NCBI GenBank assembly: GCA_947258825.1
Contig: CAMYJX010000004.1
Location: 82,122 to 146,121 of the forward strand
DNA: 64,000 bases
Direction: 5' to 3'
Source: an uncultured Pseudomonadales bacterium
GTDB lineage: Bacteria > Pseudomonadota > Gammaproteobacteria > Pseudomonadales > Azotimanducaceae
Shown here one piece after another: positions 1 through 11,488 of this stretch; positions within the stretch are counted from its first letter, which is position 1, and each line of letters starts with the position of its first letter. The position numbers and the translations under genes are program-made. The notes beneath the pieces were generated by a model. That model saw only the letters and a program-made list of their open reading frames with translations. It was not told the origin of the DNA and did not search any database.

Positions 1-52
1 ATTGGAAGCGAGGGAAGAATCGCATCCCGCTCTTCAGCTGGTACGGTCAGAA

Positions 53-1489
53 CTACTTGCCGATGCAGAAGTTCGAGAATATCTCACCGAGAAGTTCGTC
101 CGGTGTGACCTCACCCACGATGCTGCCCAACGCCTCATGGGCGTCTCGCAACTCTTCGGCGATGAGCTCCCCCGGGCTCTGATGCGCAAGCAATTTGCGC
201 GCTCGTTCCGCCGCAGCCAGACCCTGACTGAGGGCGTCGAGGTGACGCTTCCGGGCGGTAAACGTGGTGCCTTCCAGAGAGAAACCAACCCGGGATTTGA
301 TCAGATCCTTGAGGGCATCCACGCCCGTACCCTGCAGGGCGGAAAGCCTCAGCTCGGCAATTTCCGATACTGCCGGTGTCTTTTCGCCCTGATGGTCTTC
401 CCGCTTGCCAACCGGCTCAACCACGCCAGGAGTACCGCCGGAAAGATCGGCTTTGTTGAGAACCCTCAGCATCCGCCTGGGGATCAGCCCAACGGGGGGG
501 CGCTGAAGTTCCGCCAGCAGCGGGCAACGCTCGGCGTCAACGGCTGTCCTGTCATCCATGACGATCAGGACGAGATCGGCGCGTGAGGCTTGCTCCCGGG
601 CCCTTTTTACACCTTCCAGCTCCACATGATCGTCTGTTTCCCGGAGCCCCGCGGTGTCCACGACCTGAACGGGCAGGCCATCGATGATGAGGTCAGCATG
701 GACCAGATCTCTGGTGGTGCCGGGAACATCCGTGACAATCGCTCTGTCGACGCCGCTGAGGGCATTGAGAAGACTCGACTTACCCACGTTGGGCTCACCG
801 ATCAGCGCGATGTTGATGCCATCCCGAAGCAGAATCCCCTGCTCAGAATCCCCGATCAGGCGCGAAAATCCCTGCTGGATGCTCTCGAGCTGATCACCGA
901 TCTGGTGATCGGAAAGGAAGTCCACCTCCTCCTCAGGAAAGTCCATCGCTGCTTCAACCAGCACCCGCAGGCTCAGTACCTGTTCATCCAGCGCGTTGAC
1001 CGCGGCGGAAAACGCGCCCTGGAGCGAGCGGAGCGCGCCGCGGGCCGAAGCTTCCGAAGCGCTGGAAATCAGATCCGCAACAGCTTCCGCCTGTGCAAGA
1101 TCCAACTTGCCACACAGAAATGCCCGCTCGGTGAATTCTCCCGGCCGGGCCAGCCGCGCACCCCGGTCCGTTGCTGCATCAAGCAGCAACCGCATGACCA
1201 CAGGACCTCCATGACCCTGCAGCTCCACAACATCTTCGCCGGTAAAGGAGCCGGGCCCCGGATAGTAGATGGCAATTCCAGCATCTACCGACTGGTGCTG
1301 AATATCCGAGAAGCTGGTGTAGGTGGCCCGCCGGGCCGGCAACTTTCTACCGCTGATCGCTTCCCCGATGGCGCGAGCGTGGGGACCAGAGACGCGAACC
1401 ACGCCAATGCCTCCGACACCCGGAGCCGTGGCGACCGCGGCAATGGTATCCGCATCAAGACCGGAGGATTCAGGCTTTGGCAGTATAAT
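53..1489 (-). CDS. mnmE: tRNA modification GTPase MnmE (TrmE), non-canonical start
   Basis: MnmE works with MnmG to add the (carboxymethyl)aminomethyl group to U34 of certain tRNAs. The G domain is clear: P-loop GEPNVGKSS (about residues 231-239), the TTRD switch, DTAG and NKAD. The C-terminal signature FCIGK ends exactly at the stop. The N-terminal folate-binding strand (DTIAAVATAPGVGG, then VVRVSGP) is encoded upstream of the first usual start, a GTG at 1402. Between the in-frame TGA at 1490-1492 and that GTG there is no ATG, GTG or TTG. The only start-like codons there are ATT (1487-1489), ATA and CTG (1481-1483). A GGCGGA stretch sits five bases before the ATT, so I place the start there. 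The frame overlaps the 3' end of yidC. Product identity is certain; the start is not. Confidence 0.93.
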   Translation of the reverse strand: MILPKPESSGLDADTIAAVATAPGVGGIGVVRVSGPHARAIGEAISGRKLPARRATYTSFSDIQHQSVDAGIAIYYPGPGSFTGEDVVELQGHGGPVVMRLLLDAATDRGARLARPGEFTERAFLCGKLDLAQAEAVADLISSASEASARGALRSLQGAFSAAVNALDEQVLSLRVLVEAAMDFPEEEVDFLSDHQIGDQLESIQQGFSRLIGDSEQGILLRDGINIALIGEPNVGKSSLLNALSGVDRAIVTDVPGTTRDLVHADLIIDGLPVQVVDTAGLRETDDHVELEGVKRAREQASRADLVLIVMDDRTAVDAERCPLLAELQRPPVGLIPRRMLRVLNKADLSGGTPGVVEPVGKREDHQGEKTPAVSEIAELRLSALQGTGVDALKDLIKSRVGFSLEGTTFTARKRHLDALSQGLAAAERARKLLAHQSPGELIAEELRDAHEALGSIVGEVTPDELLGEIFSNFCIGK

Positions 1490-3248
1490 TCAGGTCCGCC
1501 TGACGCATGATCCACCACTGCTGAGCAATGGACAGCACGTTGTTGACCAGCCAGTAGAGCACAAGGCCGGAGGGGAAGAACAGGAACAGCACGGTGAACA
1601 TCACCGGCATCAAGCGCATCATCTTGACCTGCATGGGATCACCCATAGCCGGGCTTAGAAGCTGCTGGATGTACATGCTTGCACCCATCAGGAGAGGCAG
1701 CACGAAGAAGGGATCCATCGCCGCCAGATCATCTATCCACAACATGAAGGGTGCCTGTCTCAACTCGACGCTCTCGAACAGCACCCAGTAAAGGGCCAGA
1801 AAAATCGGCATGGGAAGCAGCATGGGCAGACAGCCGCCAAGCGGATTGACACCCTCTTTCTTATATAGCGCCATCATCTCCTGAGACAGCTTCTGTCTAT
1901 CATCCGAATGCCTTTCCTGAAGCCGCTTCATCTGGGGACCAACCCGACGCATATTGGCCATGGATCGGTAGCTGGCGGCCGACAGCGGGTAGAGGACCAG
2001 CTTAACCAGCAGGGTTAGCAGTATGATCGACAGGCCCCAGTTTCCGACGAAGCTGTGAAACCAATCGAGGATGTAGAACAGCGGGACAGCCAGCCACCAT
2101 AGAAACCCGTAGTCCACGGTGAGATTCAGGTTGGGGGCGATCTTCTCCAGCTCTCTCTGGTCTTTCGGACCAGCGTAAAAGCGCGTCTGCCACTGGCCGG
2201 TACCACCGGCAGACAGATTGCTTGCCGGACTGGTGTAGCCGACTACATAGGTACCGTCAGACCTTCGCTGGCCGTAAAAACGGTTGACGTCTTCCGGGTT
2301 CGCTATCCACGCGCTCAGAAAGTAGTGCTGGAGAAAGGCTATCCAGCCACCGTCCACGCTGATTCGGTAGTCCCCTTCGTCCAGGTCGTCGAAGTCCAGC
2401 TTCTCATAGCGACTTTCGCCTGTGGTGAGCGCCGCGCCAAGGTAAGGCTGAGGCCCCAGGGTAAAGCTGCTCTCGCCGTACGGTTCTTTATCGTCGCGTT
2501 TGATCTGGGCAAACAACCCGACATCCACGGGCCCGCCGGAGTTGTTGACCAGCTGATAGCGCACGTCCACCAGATACGCGTCCGAGCTGAAAACGAACGT
2601 CTTCGTGATCTGAAACCCACCCTGTTCGGCGACGAGCTCGAGTTCCAACGGGCCCTCGCCGGTGAGCGACAGGTCGTTGGATCGTGCCCGGTACAGCGGG
2701 CGCTGCCCACCGGAATCCAGACCTTTAGCGCCAATGAGCCCACTCTGGGCGATGTAGGTATGCCCCCTGCCGTTATCCAACAACAGGTAGGGAACATCCG
2801 GGCGATCTTTGGTCAGAGGAAACTTCGGTAGCTGTATCCTGACGATGTCACCGCCCAGAAGATCTATCCAAGCCTGGAGCGTTGGGGTGGTTACTTTGAC
2901 GAGCCGACTGCCGGATTCCAAAGCTCCGCCGGCCTCTGCTTCACCGGCTGACGGCTGTGCGCCCGGCAGTCCGGCCGCATCCGCCGGCACGTCCGGTCGG
3001 GACAAGAGAGAGGCGTCGGGAACATCGGAATCCGCAACGCCAATCGGAGGAGCCGACGTCCCGGGGCTCTCCTGACTCGAACTCGGGGCAATGTCCGAGG
3101 AGACTTCTCTGGAAACCTCTGGCGCCGCCCCATAGTCAGCGGCCACATCCTGTTGAACGAAGTCTTCATTCCAGGCCAGAATCATGAGGTAGGCAGTTGC
3201 TGCAAGCCCGATCAGCAGGATTATCCGCTGCACTTCCGTGGGTAGCAT
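1470..3248 (-). CDS. yidC: membrane protein insertase YidC
   Basis: Inner-membrane insertase that places proteins in the membrane alone or with SecYEG. At 592 residues it has the gammaproteobacterial long form. There is one N-terminal membrane segment (about residues 8-26), a Ser/Pro/Glu-rich linker (about 40-110), a large periplasmic beta domain, then the conserved five-helix core. The core includes the cytoplasmic loop with MKRLQERHSDDRQKL and the GGCLPMLLPMPIF helix. It lies five bases downstream of yidD and overlaps the start of mnmE, so the whole leftward block is probably one transcript. Confidence 0.97.
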   Translation of the reverse strand: MLPTEVQRIILLIGLAATAYLMILAWNEDFVQQDVAADYGAAPEVSREVSSDIAPSSSQESPGTSAPPIGVADSDVPDASLLSRPDVPADAAGLPGAQPSAGEAEAGGALESGSRLVKVTTPTLQAWIDLLGGDIVRIQLPKFPLTKDRPDVPYLLLDNGRGHTYIAQSGLIGAKGLDSGGQRPLYRARSNDLSLTGEGPLELELVAEQGGFQITKTFVFSSDAYLVDVRYQLVNNSGGPVDVGLFAQIKRDDKEPYGESSFTLGPQPYLGAALTTGESRYEKLDFDDLDEGDYRISVDGGWIAFLQHYFLSAWIANPEDVNRFYGQRRSDGTYVVGYTSPASNLSAGGTGQWQTRFYAGPKDQRELEKIAPNLNLTVDYGFLWWLAVPLFYILDWFHSFVGNWGLSIILLTLLVKLVLYPLSAASYRSMANMRRVGPQMKRLQERHSDDRQKLSQEMMALYKKEGVNPLGGCLPMLLPMPIFLALYWVLFESVELRQAPFMLWIDDLAAMDPFFVLPLLMGASMYIQQLLSPAMGDPMQVKMMRLMPVMFTVLFLFFPSGLVLYWLVNNVLSIAQQWWIMRQADLNYTAKA

Positions 3249-3253
3249 TAAAC

Positions 3254-3496
3254 TCAGGACTCCTCTCGTCGTGGAACCGGATCGAACCCGCCCGGATGAA
3301 ACGGGTGACAGCGACCAATGCGACGGATTGCCAGCAAGCTGCCCCGAATAAGGCCTCTGGCCTCAAGGGCCTCGATGGCATACTGCGAGCAGGTGGGGTG
3401 AAAACGGCACTGGTTCCCGATAAGAGGGCTGAGCGTCCACTGATAGGCTCTTATGCAGAGAATTCCCAGTCGCCTCGGTAGCAAGGTCATCTTCAA
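3254..3496 (-). CDS. yidD: membrane protein insertion efficiency factor YidD
   Basis: Small (80 aa) membrane-associated protein that helps YidC-dependent insertion. The family pattern is present: an amphipathic N-terminus, then [23 protein letters not shown] with its cysteines, and the C-terminal [14 protein letters not shown]. The ATG overlaps the rnpA stop by four bases, which implies translational coupling. This is the conserved rpmH-rnpA-yidD-yidC order. Confidence 0.95.
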   Translation of the reverse strand: MKMTLLPRRLGILCIRAYQWTLSPLIGNQCRFHPTCSQYAIEALEARGLIRGSLLAIRRIGRCHPFHPGGFDPVPRREES

Positions 3497-3849
3497 CGGG
3501 GGCTCTCCTCCAGGGAGTCCAACAGCGCATCAAAGGATGCCTCCAAGGCCCCATTGGTGACGTCGTTCGAAATTACCTGCACTACCAGATCCACAGAGGG
3601 AAGCTGCGCCCTTCGTTTGCGAAAAGCCTCCCGAAGTAGCCGCCTGGCCCGGTTACGGTCATGGGCTTTGGGAAACACTCGCTTGCCAACTACCAGCCCG
3701 AGACGGGCGGTATGAATTCTATTTCCAACGGCACTCATTCGTAACGCCCCTTGTCGACGCCTCAAGGTCGCTGCCTTGAATACGTTATCGAACTCTTGGG
3801 CGTTATTTAGGCGAAAACGTTTTGGGAAGCCAGAATCTTGCGATCTCAA
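3493..3849 (-). CDS. rnpA: ribonuclease P protein component RnpA
   Basis: Protein subunit of RNase P, which removes 5' leaders from tRNA precursors. The 118-residue length fits. The RNR-type signature is seen as [17 protein letters not shown], and [14 protein letters not shown] is the usual N-terminal motif. The best start is TTG at 3847-3849, 11 bases after the rpmH stop. Low expression from a weak start relative to L34 is typical of this pair. A four-base overlap links it to yidD. Confidence 0.95.
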   Translation of the reverse strand: MRSQDSGFPKRFRLNNAQEFDNVFKAATLRRRQGALRMSAVGNRIHTARLGLVVGKRVFPKAHDRNRARRLLREAFRKRRAQLPSVDLVVQVISNDVTNGALEASFDALLDSLEESPR

Positions 3850-3860
3850 CTACCGACGAT

Positions 3861-3995
3861 TCAGGCTGAAAGGCGCTTTCTGCCTTTTGCCCGTCTTGCG
3901 TTGATTACCTTGCGCCCGCCCTTCGTCGCCATGCGGGCTCGGAAGCCGTGAGTACGCTTACGCTTGATATTGCTGGGTTGGAAAGTTCTTTTCAT
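3861..3995 (-). CDS. rpmH: 50S ribosomal protein L34
   Basis: A 44-residue ribosomal protein translated by hand from the minus strand. It begins [14 protein letters not shown] and ends GRKRLSA, and it is rich in Lys and Arg as in all L34 proteins. GAGGG, four bases before the ATG, is a good ribosome binding site. It is the first gene of the leftward operon and has a near-consensus promoter about 60 bases upstream. Its position next to the probable origin is the usual bacterial arrangement. Confidence 0.97.
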   Translation of the reverse strand: MKRTFQPSNIKRKRTHGFRARMATKGGRKVINARRAKGRKRLSA

Positions 3996-4052
3996 AAAAC
4001 CCTCGATCCCGCTCTACGGCTGAGCCGGGTTAGTCTGGCGAAAGGGAGCGGG

Positions 4053-4081
4053 ATTGTAGGAAGGCAGTCTGAGTGAGTCAA
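4053..4081 (-). promoter_or_regulatory. sigma70-type promoter of rpmH-rnpA-yidD-yidC-mnmE
   Basis: Read on the minus strand, TTGACT (4081-4076) is followed after exactly 17 bases by TACAAT (4058-4053). That is five of six matches to consensus in each box, with ideal spacing. Transcription would begin near 4046, about 50 bases before the rpmH ATG. This is the clearest promoter in the window. Confidence 0.8.
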
Positions 4082-4275
4082 TTAATAATACTCCTGATAC
4101 TATTTAGAGAGTGGTTGTTGCTTGTTGGGGTGGCCCGAACCTGTTGATAAGTAAATTCTGTTGCGGCGCGGTGCGTCCTTCAGCCATTGACGGGCATGTG
4201 GAAAACCCCTGAACGGACCCTGCTTACTCTGTGAGTTTTCTCCACCGCCGGATTCTGTTCCCTGCTTCAGACCAT

Positions 4276-4284
4276 TTATCCACA
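4276..4284 (+). promoter_or_regulatory. DnaA box, perfect consensus
   Basis: TTATCCACA matches the strong R1-type DnaA box exactly. It lies 225 bases before dnaA, where it could serve both origin firing and dnaA autoregulation. Degenerate boxes on the opposite strand at 4142-4150 and 4197-4205 support clustering. Confidence 0.75.
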
Positions 4285-4508
4285 GCTTCTTCATCGCTTT
4301 GCTCACAGAGCCTGCATCTGTAGTTTCGAGGTTGCCGTCTTCAGAGTTCTCTTAAGTTTTTGAATTTTCAGTTTATCCGAAAAAACATTAGTCTTTTCGC
4401 ACTAAGCACATAGCCAAGCGTCGAGTGAACTGGCTAGAATTCCTAAAAATTCTAATAACTATTTTGTGACTTCCCGTTTCCGGGAATCTGTCTTTTGGGG
4501 GCTCTTTA

Positions 4509-5870
4509 GTGGGACGTACTGTTTGGCAGAGATGCCTTGACCGGCTTCAGGATGAGCTGTCGTCGCAGCAGTTCAATACGTGGATCCGACCGCTGCAGGC
4601 ACAGCAGCAGGGCGGACAGCTGCGTATCATGGCGCCGAACCGTTACGTGAAAAACCAGGTGAAGATGACCTATCTGGCCCGGATTCACGAGCTTCTCGAT
4701 CAGGTAGGGGATGCTGACGCGCCCCTGGGCGTTGAGCTGGATATTGGTACTTTCGATGGCAACGAGCCGGTTCCGCTTAGAGCCGACGGATCCGGCGGGC
4801 CATCTAAGCCATCAACCGCGGGGAAGCTGGGTGAGGACAATGGTTTCCCGGCACCACAGCTGAACCGGGAATTCACGTTCGACACTTTCGTCGAAGGAAA
4901 GTCCAACGAGATGGCCAAGGCCGCCTCCTTTCAGGTAGCGACCAACGCGGGGAAATCTTACAACCCTCTGCTTCTGTATGGCGGCGTGGGTCTTGGCAAA
5001 ACCCATCTCATGCATGCAGTGGGCAATTACATTCAGTCTCAGCACCCGGAAGCAAGGGTAGTCTATCTGCACTCCCAAAGGTTCGTTCAGGACATGGTCA
5101 AGGCCCTGCAGCAGGGGACCATGGACGAATTCATGCAGTACTACCGCTCTGTGGATACCCTGCTTATCGATGACATCCAGTTTTTTGCCAACAAGCTGAG
5201 ATCCCAAGAGGAGTTTTTCCACGTATTCAACGCGCTGTTGGAGCGCAGCCGGCAGATGGTGCTTACCTGCGATCGCTACCCCAGAGAAATAGATGGGCTG
5301 GAAGAGCGACTGAAGTCGCGCTTTGTCTATGGCCTGACCCAGGAAGTGGAACCTCCGGAGCTCGAAACCCGGGTAGCCATTCTGATGAAGAAAGCAGAGG
5401 CGGAGCAGGTTGATCTCGAGCCCGCGGTAGCATTCTTCATTGGCGAGCGGATCCGCTCCAACGTCCGTGAGCTGGAAGGGGCTCTGCGACGGGTGATCGC
5501 CAACGCGCGCTTCACAGGTAGCAGGATCACCATCGAGCAGGTGAAGCGCGCCCTCAGAGATCTGCTGGTAATTCAGGATCGACAGATAAGCATCGAAAAC
5601 ATCCAGCGCTTGGTCGCGGAATACTACAACATCAAAATTTCGGACATACTTTCCAAGCGCCGCAACAGAACCATCGCTCGACCGAGACAGATGGCGATGT
5701 ATTTGGCAAAAAAGCTAACAAACCATTCTTTGCCGGAGATAGGAGACGCCTTTGGTGGGCGTGATCACACCACGGTGTTGCACGCCTGCAAGCGGATAAC
5801 GGAGCTGAAAGAAAGCAGCGCCGATGTTGGCGAAGACTACAAGAACCTGAATCGCCTGCTGTCTGGTTGA
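4509..5870 (+). CDS. dnaA: chromosomal replication initiator protein DnaA
   Basis: Binds DnaA boxes, melts the origin and loads DnaB helicase. At 453 residues, domain I is recognisable ([24 protein letters not shown]). A variable linker follows to about 120, then the AAA+ domain with Walker [10 protein letters not shown] (about 158-166) and Walker B LLIDDIQF. The C-terminal DNA-binding motif is [15 protein letters not shown]. The start is GTG at 4509, preceded by a G-run near 4496. This start gives the usual family N-terminus. A short GC hairpin follows the stop. Confidence 0.98.
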   Translation: MGRTVWQRCLDRLQDELSSQQFNTWIRPLQAQQQGGQLRIMAPNRYVKNQVKMTYLARIHELLDQVGDADAPLGVELDIGTFDGNEPVPLRADGSGGPSKPSTAGKLGEDNGFPAPQLNREFTFDTFVEGKSNEMAKAASFQVATNAGKSYNPLLLYGGVGLGKTHLMHAVGNYIQSQHPEARVVYLHSQRFVQDMVKALQQGTMDEFMQYYRSVDTLLIDDIQFFANKLRSQEEFFHVFNALLERSRQMVLTCDRYPREIDGLEERLKSRFVYGLTQEVEPPELETRVAILMKKAEAEQVDLEPAVAFFIGERIRSNVRELEGALRRVIANARFTGSRITIEQVKRALRDLLVIQDRQISIENIQRLVAEYYNIKISDILSKRRNRTIARPRQMAMYLAKKLTNHSLPEIGDAFGGRDHTTVLHACKRITELKESSADVGEDYKNLNRLLSG

Positions 5871-5881
5871 TTTCCTGATGC

Positions 5882-5898
5882 GGCCGACCGCGTCGGCC
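5882..5898 (+). terminator. GC-rich hairpin after dnaA
   Basis: GGCCGAC, loop CGC, GTCGGCC: a perfect 7-bp stem 11 bases after the dnaA stop. No T-run follows, so it is not a standard intrinsic terminator. It may dampen read-through from dnaA into dnaN or protect the dnaA 3' end. Confidence 0.4.
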
Positions 5899-6022
5899 CT
5901 CCAGTTTGCAAGCGATGCGGGCTTTGCAGGCGATACCCGTTTAGAATCAGCGCTGTGTCAATGCACCAGAACCCCAGGTGGCGTTGAGCGATCAAATGGT
6001 ATCGAGCGGAATAAGGTAATCG

Positions 6023-7126
6023 ATGAAATTCACCACGAACCGAGAGGCGCTGCTGCGTCCCCTGCAGTTGGTAACCGGCGTAGTGGAACGCCGTCAGACT
6101 CTGCCGGTCCTAGCCAACCTGCTGGTGGTGGCGAAAGATGGGGCGCTTTCCCTGACCGGGACCGATCTGGAAGTTGAGCTCATCGCCGTTGCCAGCGAGG
6201 TGACTATCGAGCAGACGGGAGAGGCAACCATCCCGGCAAGGAAACTCGCAGATATCTGGCGATCTCTTCCCGAATCCGCCGAGGTCTCTGTGCAGGTTGA
6301 GGGCGACCGAGCGATCGTTCGGTCGGGACGCAGCCGGTTCACCCTGGCTACCCTCCCCGCCTCGGAGTTCCCATCGGTGGAAAGCGGCCCAGGCGACGTG
6401 GAGATAAGCCTGACTGGCAATGATCTGCATCGCCTGCTCGATCAGGTCAGCTTTTCCATGGCACAGCAGGATGTACGATATTTTTTGAATGGAATGCTGC
6501 TGGAAATCAGCTCGCAGCATATTCGAAGCGTTGCCACCGATGGTCATCGACTGGCGATGTGCACCTTGCCGCAAGGCGTAGGGGTGGACGGCAGGCTGCA
6601 ATCAATCGTACCCAGAAAAGGGGTGCTGGAGCTGGGAAGGCTGCTCGGTGATGGGGAAGACAACGTTACCCTTTATATGGGCAGCAATCACCTCAGAGCC
6701 TCATCGGGCCCGTTTACGCTGACGACTAAACTTGTAGATGGAAAGTTTCCTGACTATGAGAAGGTAGTGCCTAAGGAAACGACGCGTACGATTTCCGGTG
6801 ACCGCGATACGCTGAAACAGGCTTTCAACCGAGCCTCCATACTTTCCAACGAGAAGTACCGGGGAATCAGGCTGATACTGGATAAGGATCTGCTGACCAT
6901 TCAGGCCAATAACCCCGAACAGGAAGAAGCCGAAGAAGTCGTAGCCGTTGAATATGCGGGTGAACGAATGGAGATAGGCTTCAATGTCAGTTACCTGCAG
7001 GACGTATTGTCCGTCCTGGAGGTGGATGAAGTCCGCATCAGCGTAGCCGATGCTAACAGTAGCGCCCTGGTAGAGGGCGTCGGGAACGAAGAAGCCCTTT
7101 ACGTAGTCATGCCCATGCGACTGTGA
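6023..7126 (+). CDS. dnaN: DNA polymerase III sliding clamp (beta subunit)
   Basis: Ring-shaped processivity clamp for Pol III and a platform for repair proteins. The 367 residues match the usual length of three repeated clamp folds. It starts MKFTTNREALLRPLQLV and ends VVMPMRL, the expected terminal clamp strand. AAGG precedes the ATG by about six bases. It sits 152 bases after dnaA and 71 before recF in the standard origin order. Confidence 0.97.
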   Translation: MKFTTNREALLRPLQLVTGVVERRQTLPVLANLLVVAKDGALSLTGTDLEVELIAVASEVTIEQTGEATIPARKLADIWRSLPESAEVSVQVEGDRAIVRSGRSRFTLATLPASEFPSVESGPGDVEISLTGNDLHRLLDQVSFSMAQQDVRYFLNGMLLEISSQHIRSVATDGHRLAMCTLPQGVGVDGRLQSIVPRKGVLELGRLLGDGEDNVTLYMGSNHLRASSGPFTLTTKLVDGKFPDYEKVVPKETTRTISGDRDTLKQAFNRASILSNEKYRGIRLILDKDLLTIQANNPEQEEAEEVVAVEYAGERMEIGFNVSYLQDVLSVLEVDEVRISVADANSSALVEGVGNEEALYVVMPMRL

Positions 7127-7197
7127 GACTCGATTTCCAGTCGGTGGCAGGCGCGGTTTGACGATTACCGTTCCCGAAGCGTTTAACGCTGCCAAAC

Positions 7198-8349
7198 ATG
7201 CGACTCCTCAATATTGAAATCCAGAATTTCAGGAATCTTTCTTCTGTCCAGTTGACGCTGGAAGAGGGCACGAACTATTTTTGGGGTGAGAACGGTGCGG
7301 GTAAGACGGCGTTGCTCGAGGCTGTTAGCGTCCTGGCGAGAGGCCGCTCCTTCCGTTCTTCGCAACTGTCCGATCTCGTCGCTTCGGGACAGGATGCTTT
7401 CACACTAAGGATGTCTTTTGTTGACGAGCACAGAGGCGCACAGACCGTTGCCGTCATGCGCGCTATCAGAGGGCGATCTCAGCTCAAACTGAATGGGGAG
7501 TCCGGGAAGCGTCTTTCTGAAGTTGCTCGGATACTGCCGGTTCAGATTTTACTTCCATCCCTGAGCGATCTGGTGTTCGGTTCCCCGGTTGAGCGCAGGC
7601 GCTGGCTTGACTGGGGTTTGTTTCACGTGAAACCAAACTATCTAAGCACGCTCAGGGAATATCTTCAGTTACTCAAACAGAGAAACGCGGCGCTCAAATC
7701 CCACGCACGGGGTGAGCTGGGACAGCAGGGCATCGACATATGGACGCAAAAACTTCTTGTTACCGCCGAGCAGTTGGATTTCGAACGGCGGAATTATATG
7801 CACGATGCCGCTGCGGAAGTGCTCGAAGTTCTGCAAAGGCTTTCACCCAAGCTGGAAATAGCGATCTCCTATCGCAGGGGATGGCCCGAATGTGAATCCT
7901 TGGAGAAAGTATTAAGCGAATCCCTCGCGAGAGATGTAAAATTGGGGGCAACCTCGGCTGGCCCCCACCGTAGTGACATACAGCTGAGCGCTGGCGTCGA
8001 ACTAAAGGGTAAAGCATCTTCGGTATTGTCGAGAGGCCAGGGAAAGCTGCTGGCCAGCGCCATGGTCCTTGGTCAGGCCAGGCTGCTCAACAAAATGTCG
8101 AGCCGCAACAGCGTATTTTTAATAGATGACCTGGGTGCCGAGATGGATCACAAGCATAGCGCCGCTTTGTTTCGGCTCCTCGGGGAGATGGGCAGCCAGG
8201 TTCTGGCAACGTCTACTTACCTGCCCGGGGAATCAAGGTCCACCGACCTGTTCAACACTATGGTACCGGTGACGATGTTCCACGTGGAACACGGAAAAAT
8301 TGACGCCAGACCCTCAGGCGCGGAGCCCATGTTCCCCGAAGCGACCTGA
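7198..8349 (+). CDS. recF: DNA replication and repair protein RecF
   Basis: SMC-like ATPase that, with RecO and RecR, loads RecA at gapped DNA. The Walker A motif is GENGAGKTALLEA (about residues 30-42). The ABC signature is near LSRGQGKLLASAM and the Walker B is VFLIDDLGAEMD. At 383 residues it is slightly longer than typical, because of a C-terminal tail after TMFHVEHGK that looks unconserved. It lies 33 bases before gyrB. Confidence 0.96.
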   Translation: MRLLNIEIQNFRNLSSVQLTLEEGTNYFWGENGAGKTALLEAVSVLARGRSFRSSQLSDLVASGQDAFTLRMSFVDEHRGAQTVAVMRAIRGRSQLKLNGESGKRLSEVARILPVQILLPSLSDLVFGSPVERRRWLDWGLFHVKPNYLSTLREYLQLLKQRNAALKSHARGELGQQGIDIWTQKLLVTAEQLDFERRNYMHDAAAEVLEVLQRLSPKLEIAISYRRGWPECESLEKVLSESLARDVKLGATSAGPHRSDIQLSAGVELKGKASSVLSRGQGKLLASAMVLGQARLLNKMSSRNSVFLIDDLGAEMDHKHSAALFRLLGEMGSQVLATSTYLPGESRSTDLFNTMVPVTMFHVEHGKIDARPSGAEPMFPEAT

Positions 8350-10750
<2,401 letters not shown>

Positions 10751-10777
<27 letters not shown>

Positions 10778-11488
10778 CGGCAGCTCGGCCATCAGCTTCT
10801 CGAAAGCGGCGGTGGCTTCCTGCTGGATTCGCTTGCTGGTTTTTCCCTCGGTGGTCAGTGGCTGGCTGATGCGCACCTGGATCTCTCCAGGGTATTTTCG
10901 CGTAGCGTGAGCGGGCCAATGTGATCCCGCGTTGTGCCCAACCAGAACGATTGGGTATCCGGTTGCTGCCGCAAGCGCTGCGCCGCCCGGCTGGAACCGG
11001 CCCAGGGTATCTCGGGGCATTCTGGTACCTTCTGGGAACATTACTACCCAGATGCCGGAGCTCAGGCGCTCCTTCCCATCTCTGATCAACTGCCGCAAGG
11101 CAGCCCTGGGCGCGCTTCGGTCTATGGCAATGGGACGCAGCGTTCTGAACGCCCAGCCGAAAAATGGAATCCAGAGCAGCTCTTTCTTTATAAGGGTCGA
11201 CTGAGGTACGAACACGGTTTGCAGAAACAGGGTTTCCCAGGTGCTCTCGTGACGACATAAAACAATGCAGGGTACTTGCGGCAGGTTTTCCAGACCCTGC
11301 ACGCGATGGCGGACACCGCACGTGACCCTCAGCCACCACAGACAGAATCCAGTCCAGCAAACGACGATGAGCTGGAACCTGGTACGAAACGGCAGCAACC
11401 AGCCAAACAGTGTGCCCAAGGTTCCCCAGAATATGGTGGCGGCGCTGTATCCCAGGTAGAAAGCCCATGATCTCAGGATCTGCATCAA
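10751..11488 (-). CDS. plsC: 1-acyl-sn-glycerol-3-phosphate acyltransferase (PlsC family)
   Basis: Adds the second acyl chain to lysophosphatidic acid in phospholipid synthesis. The 245-residue protein has an N-terminal hydrophobic anchor, the acyltransferase motif RHESTWE (an HX4E variant of HX4D, seen in this subfamily), and the substrate motif FPEGTRMP. It overlaps the gyrB 3' end by 27 bases, converging. On the other side it overlaps gmhB by four bases, suggesting a gmhB-plsC operon as next to the Pseudomonas origin. Confidence 0.92.

Larger units (their letters stand above)
3996..4508. other. probable chromosomal replication origin (oriC) between rpmH and dnaA
   Basis: This 513-bp gap has no gene. 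It holds one perfect DnaA box, TTATCCACA (4276-4284). Two 8-of-9 boxes lie on the other strand, at 4197-4205 (TTTTCCACA) and 4142-4150 (TTATCAACA). An AT-rich stretch at about 4331-4460 could be the unwinding element, and it contains a 6-bp inverted repeat with a 6-base loop (AGAATT 4436-4441, AATTCT 4448-4453). GATC sites are scarce, unlike Dam/SeqA-type origins. The position matches the Pseudomonas origin. Origin function is inferred from location and boxes. Confidence 0.7.

Noticed and set aside
1-52. Plus-strand frame from position 2 running opposite the mnmE 3' end
   Set aside because: No similarity to any family; the first 52 bases hold no feature that I can support.
590-1510. Long plus-strand open frame opposite mnmE
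   Set aside because: No family features; explained by GC-rich codon use of mnmE on the other strand.
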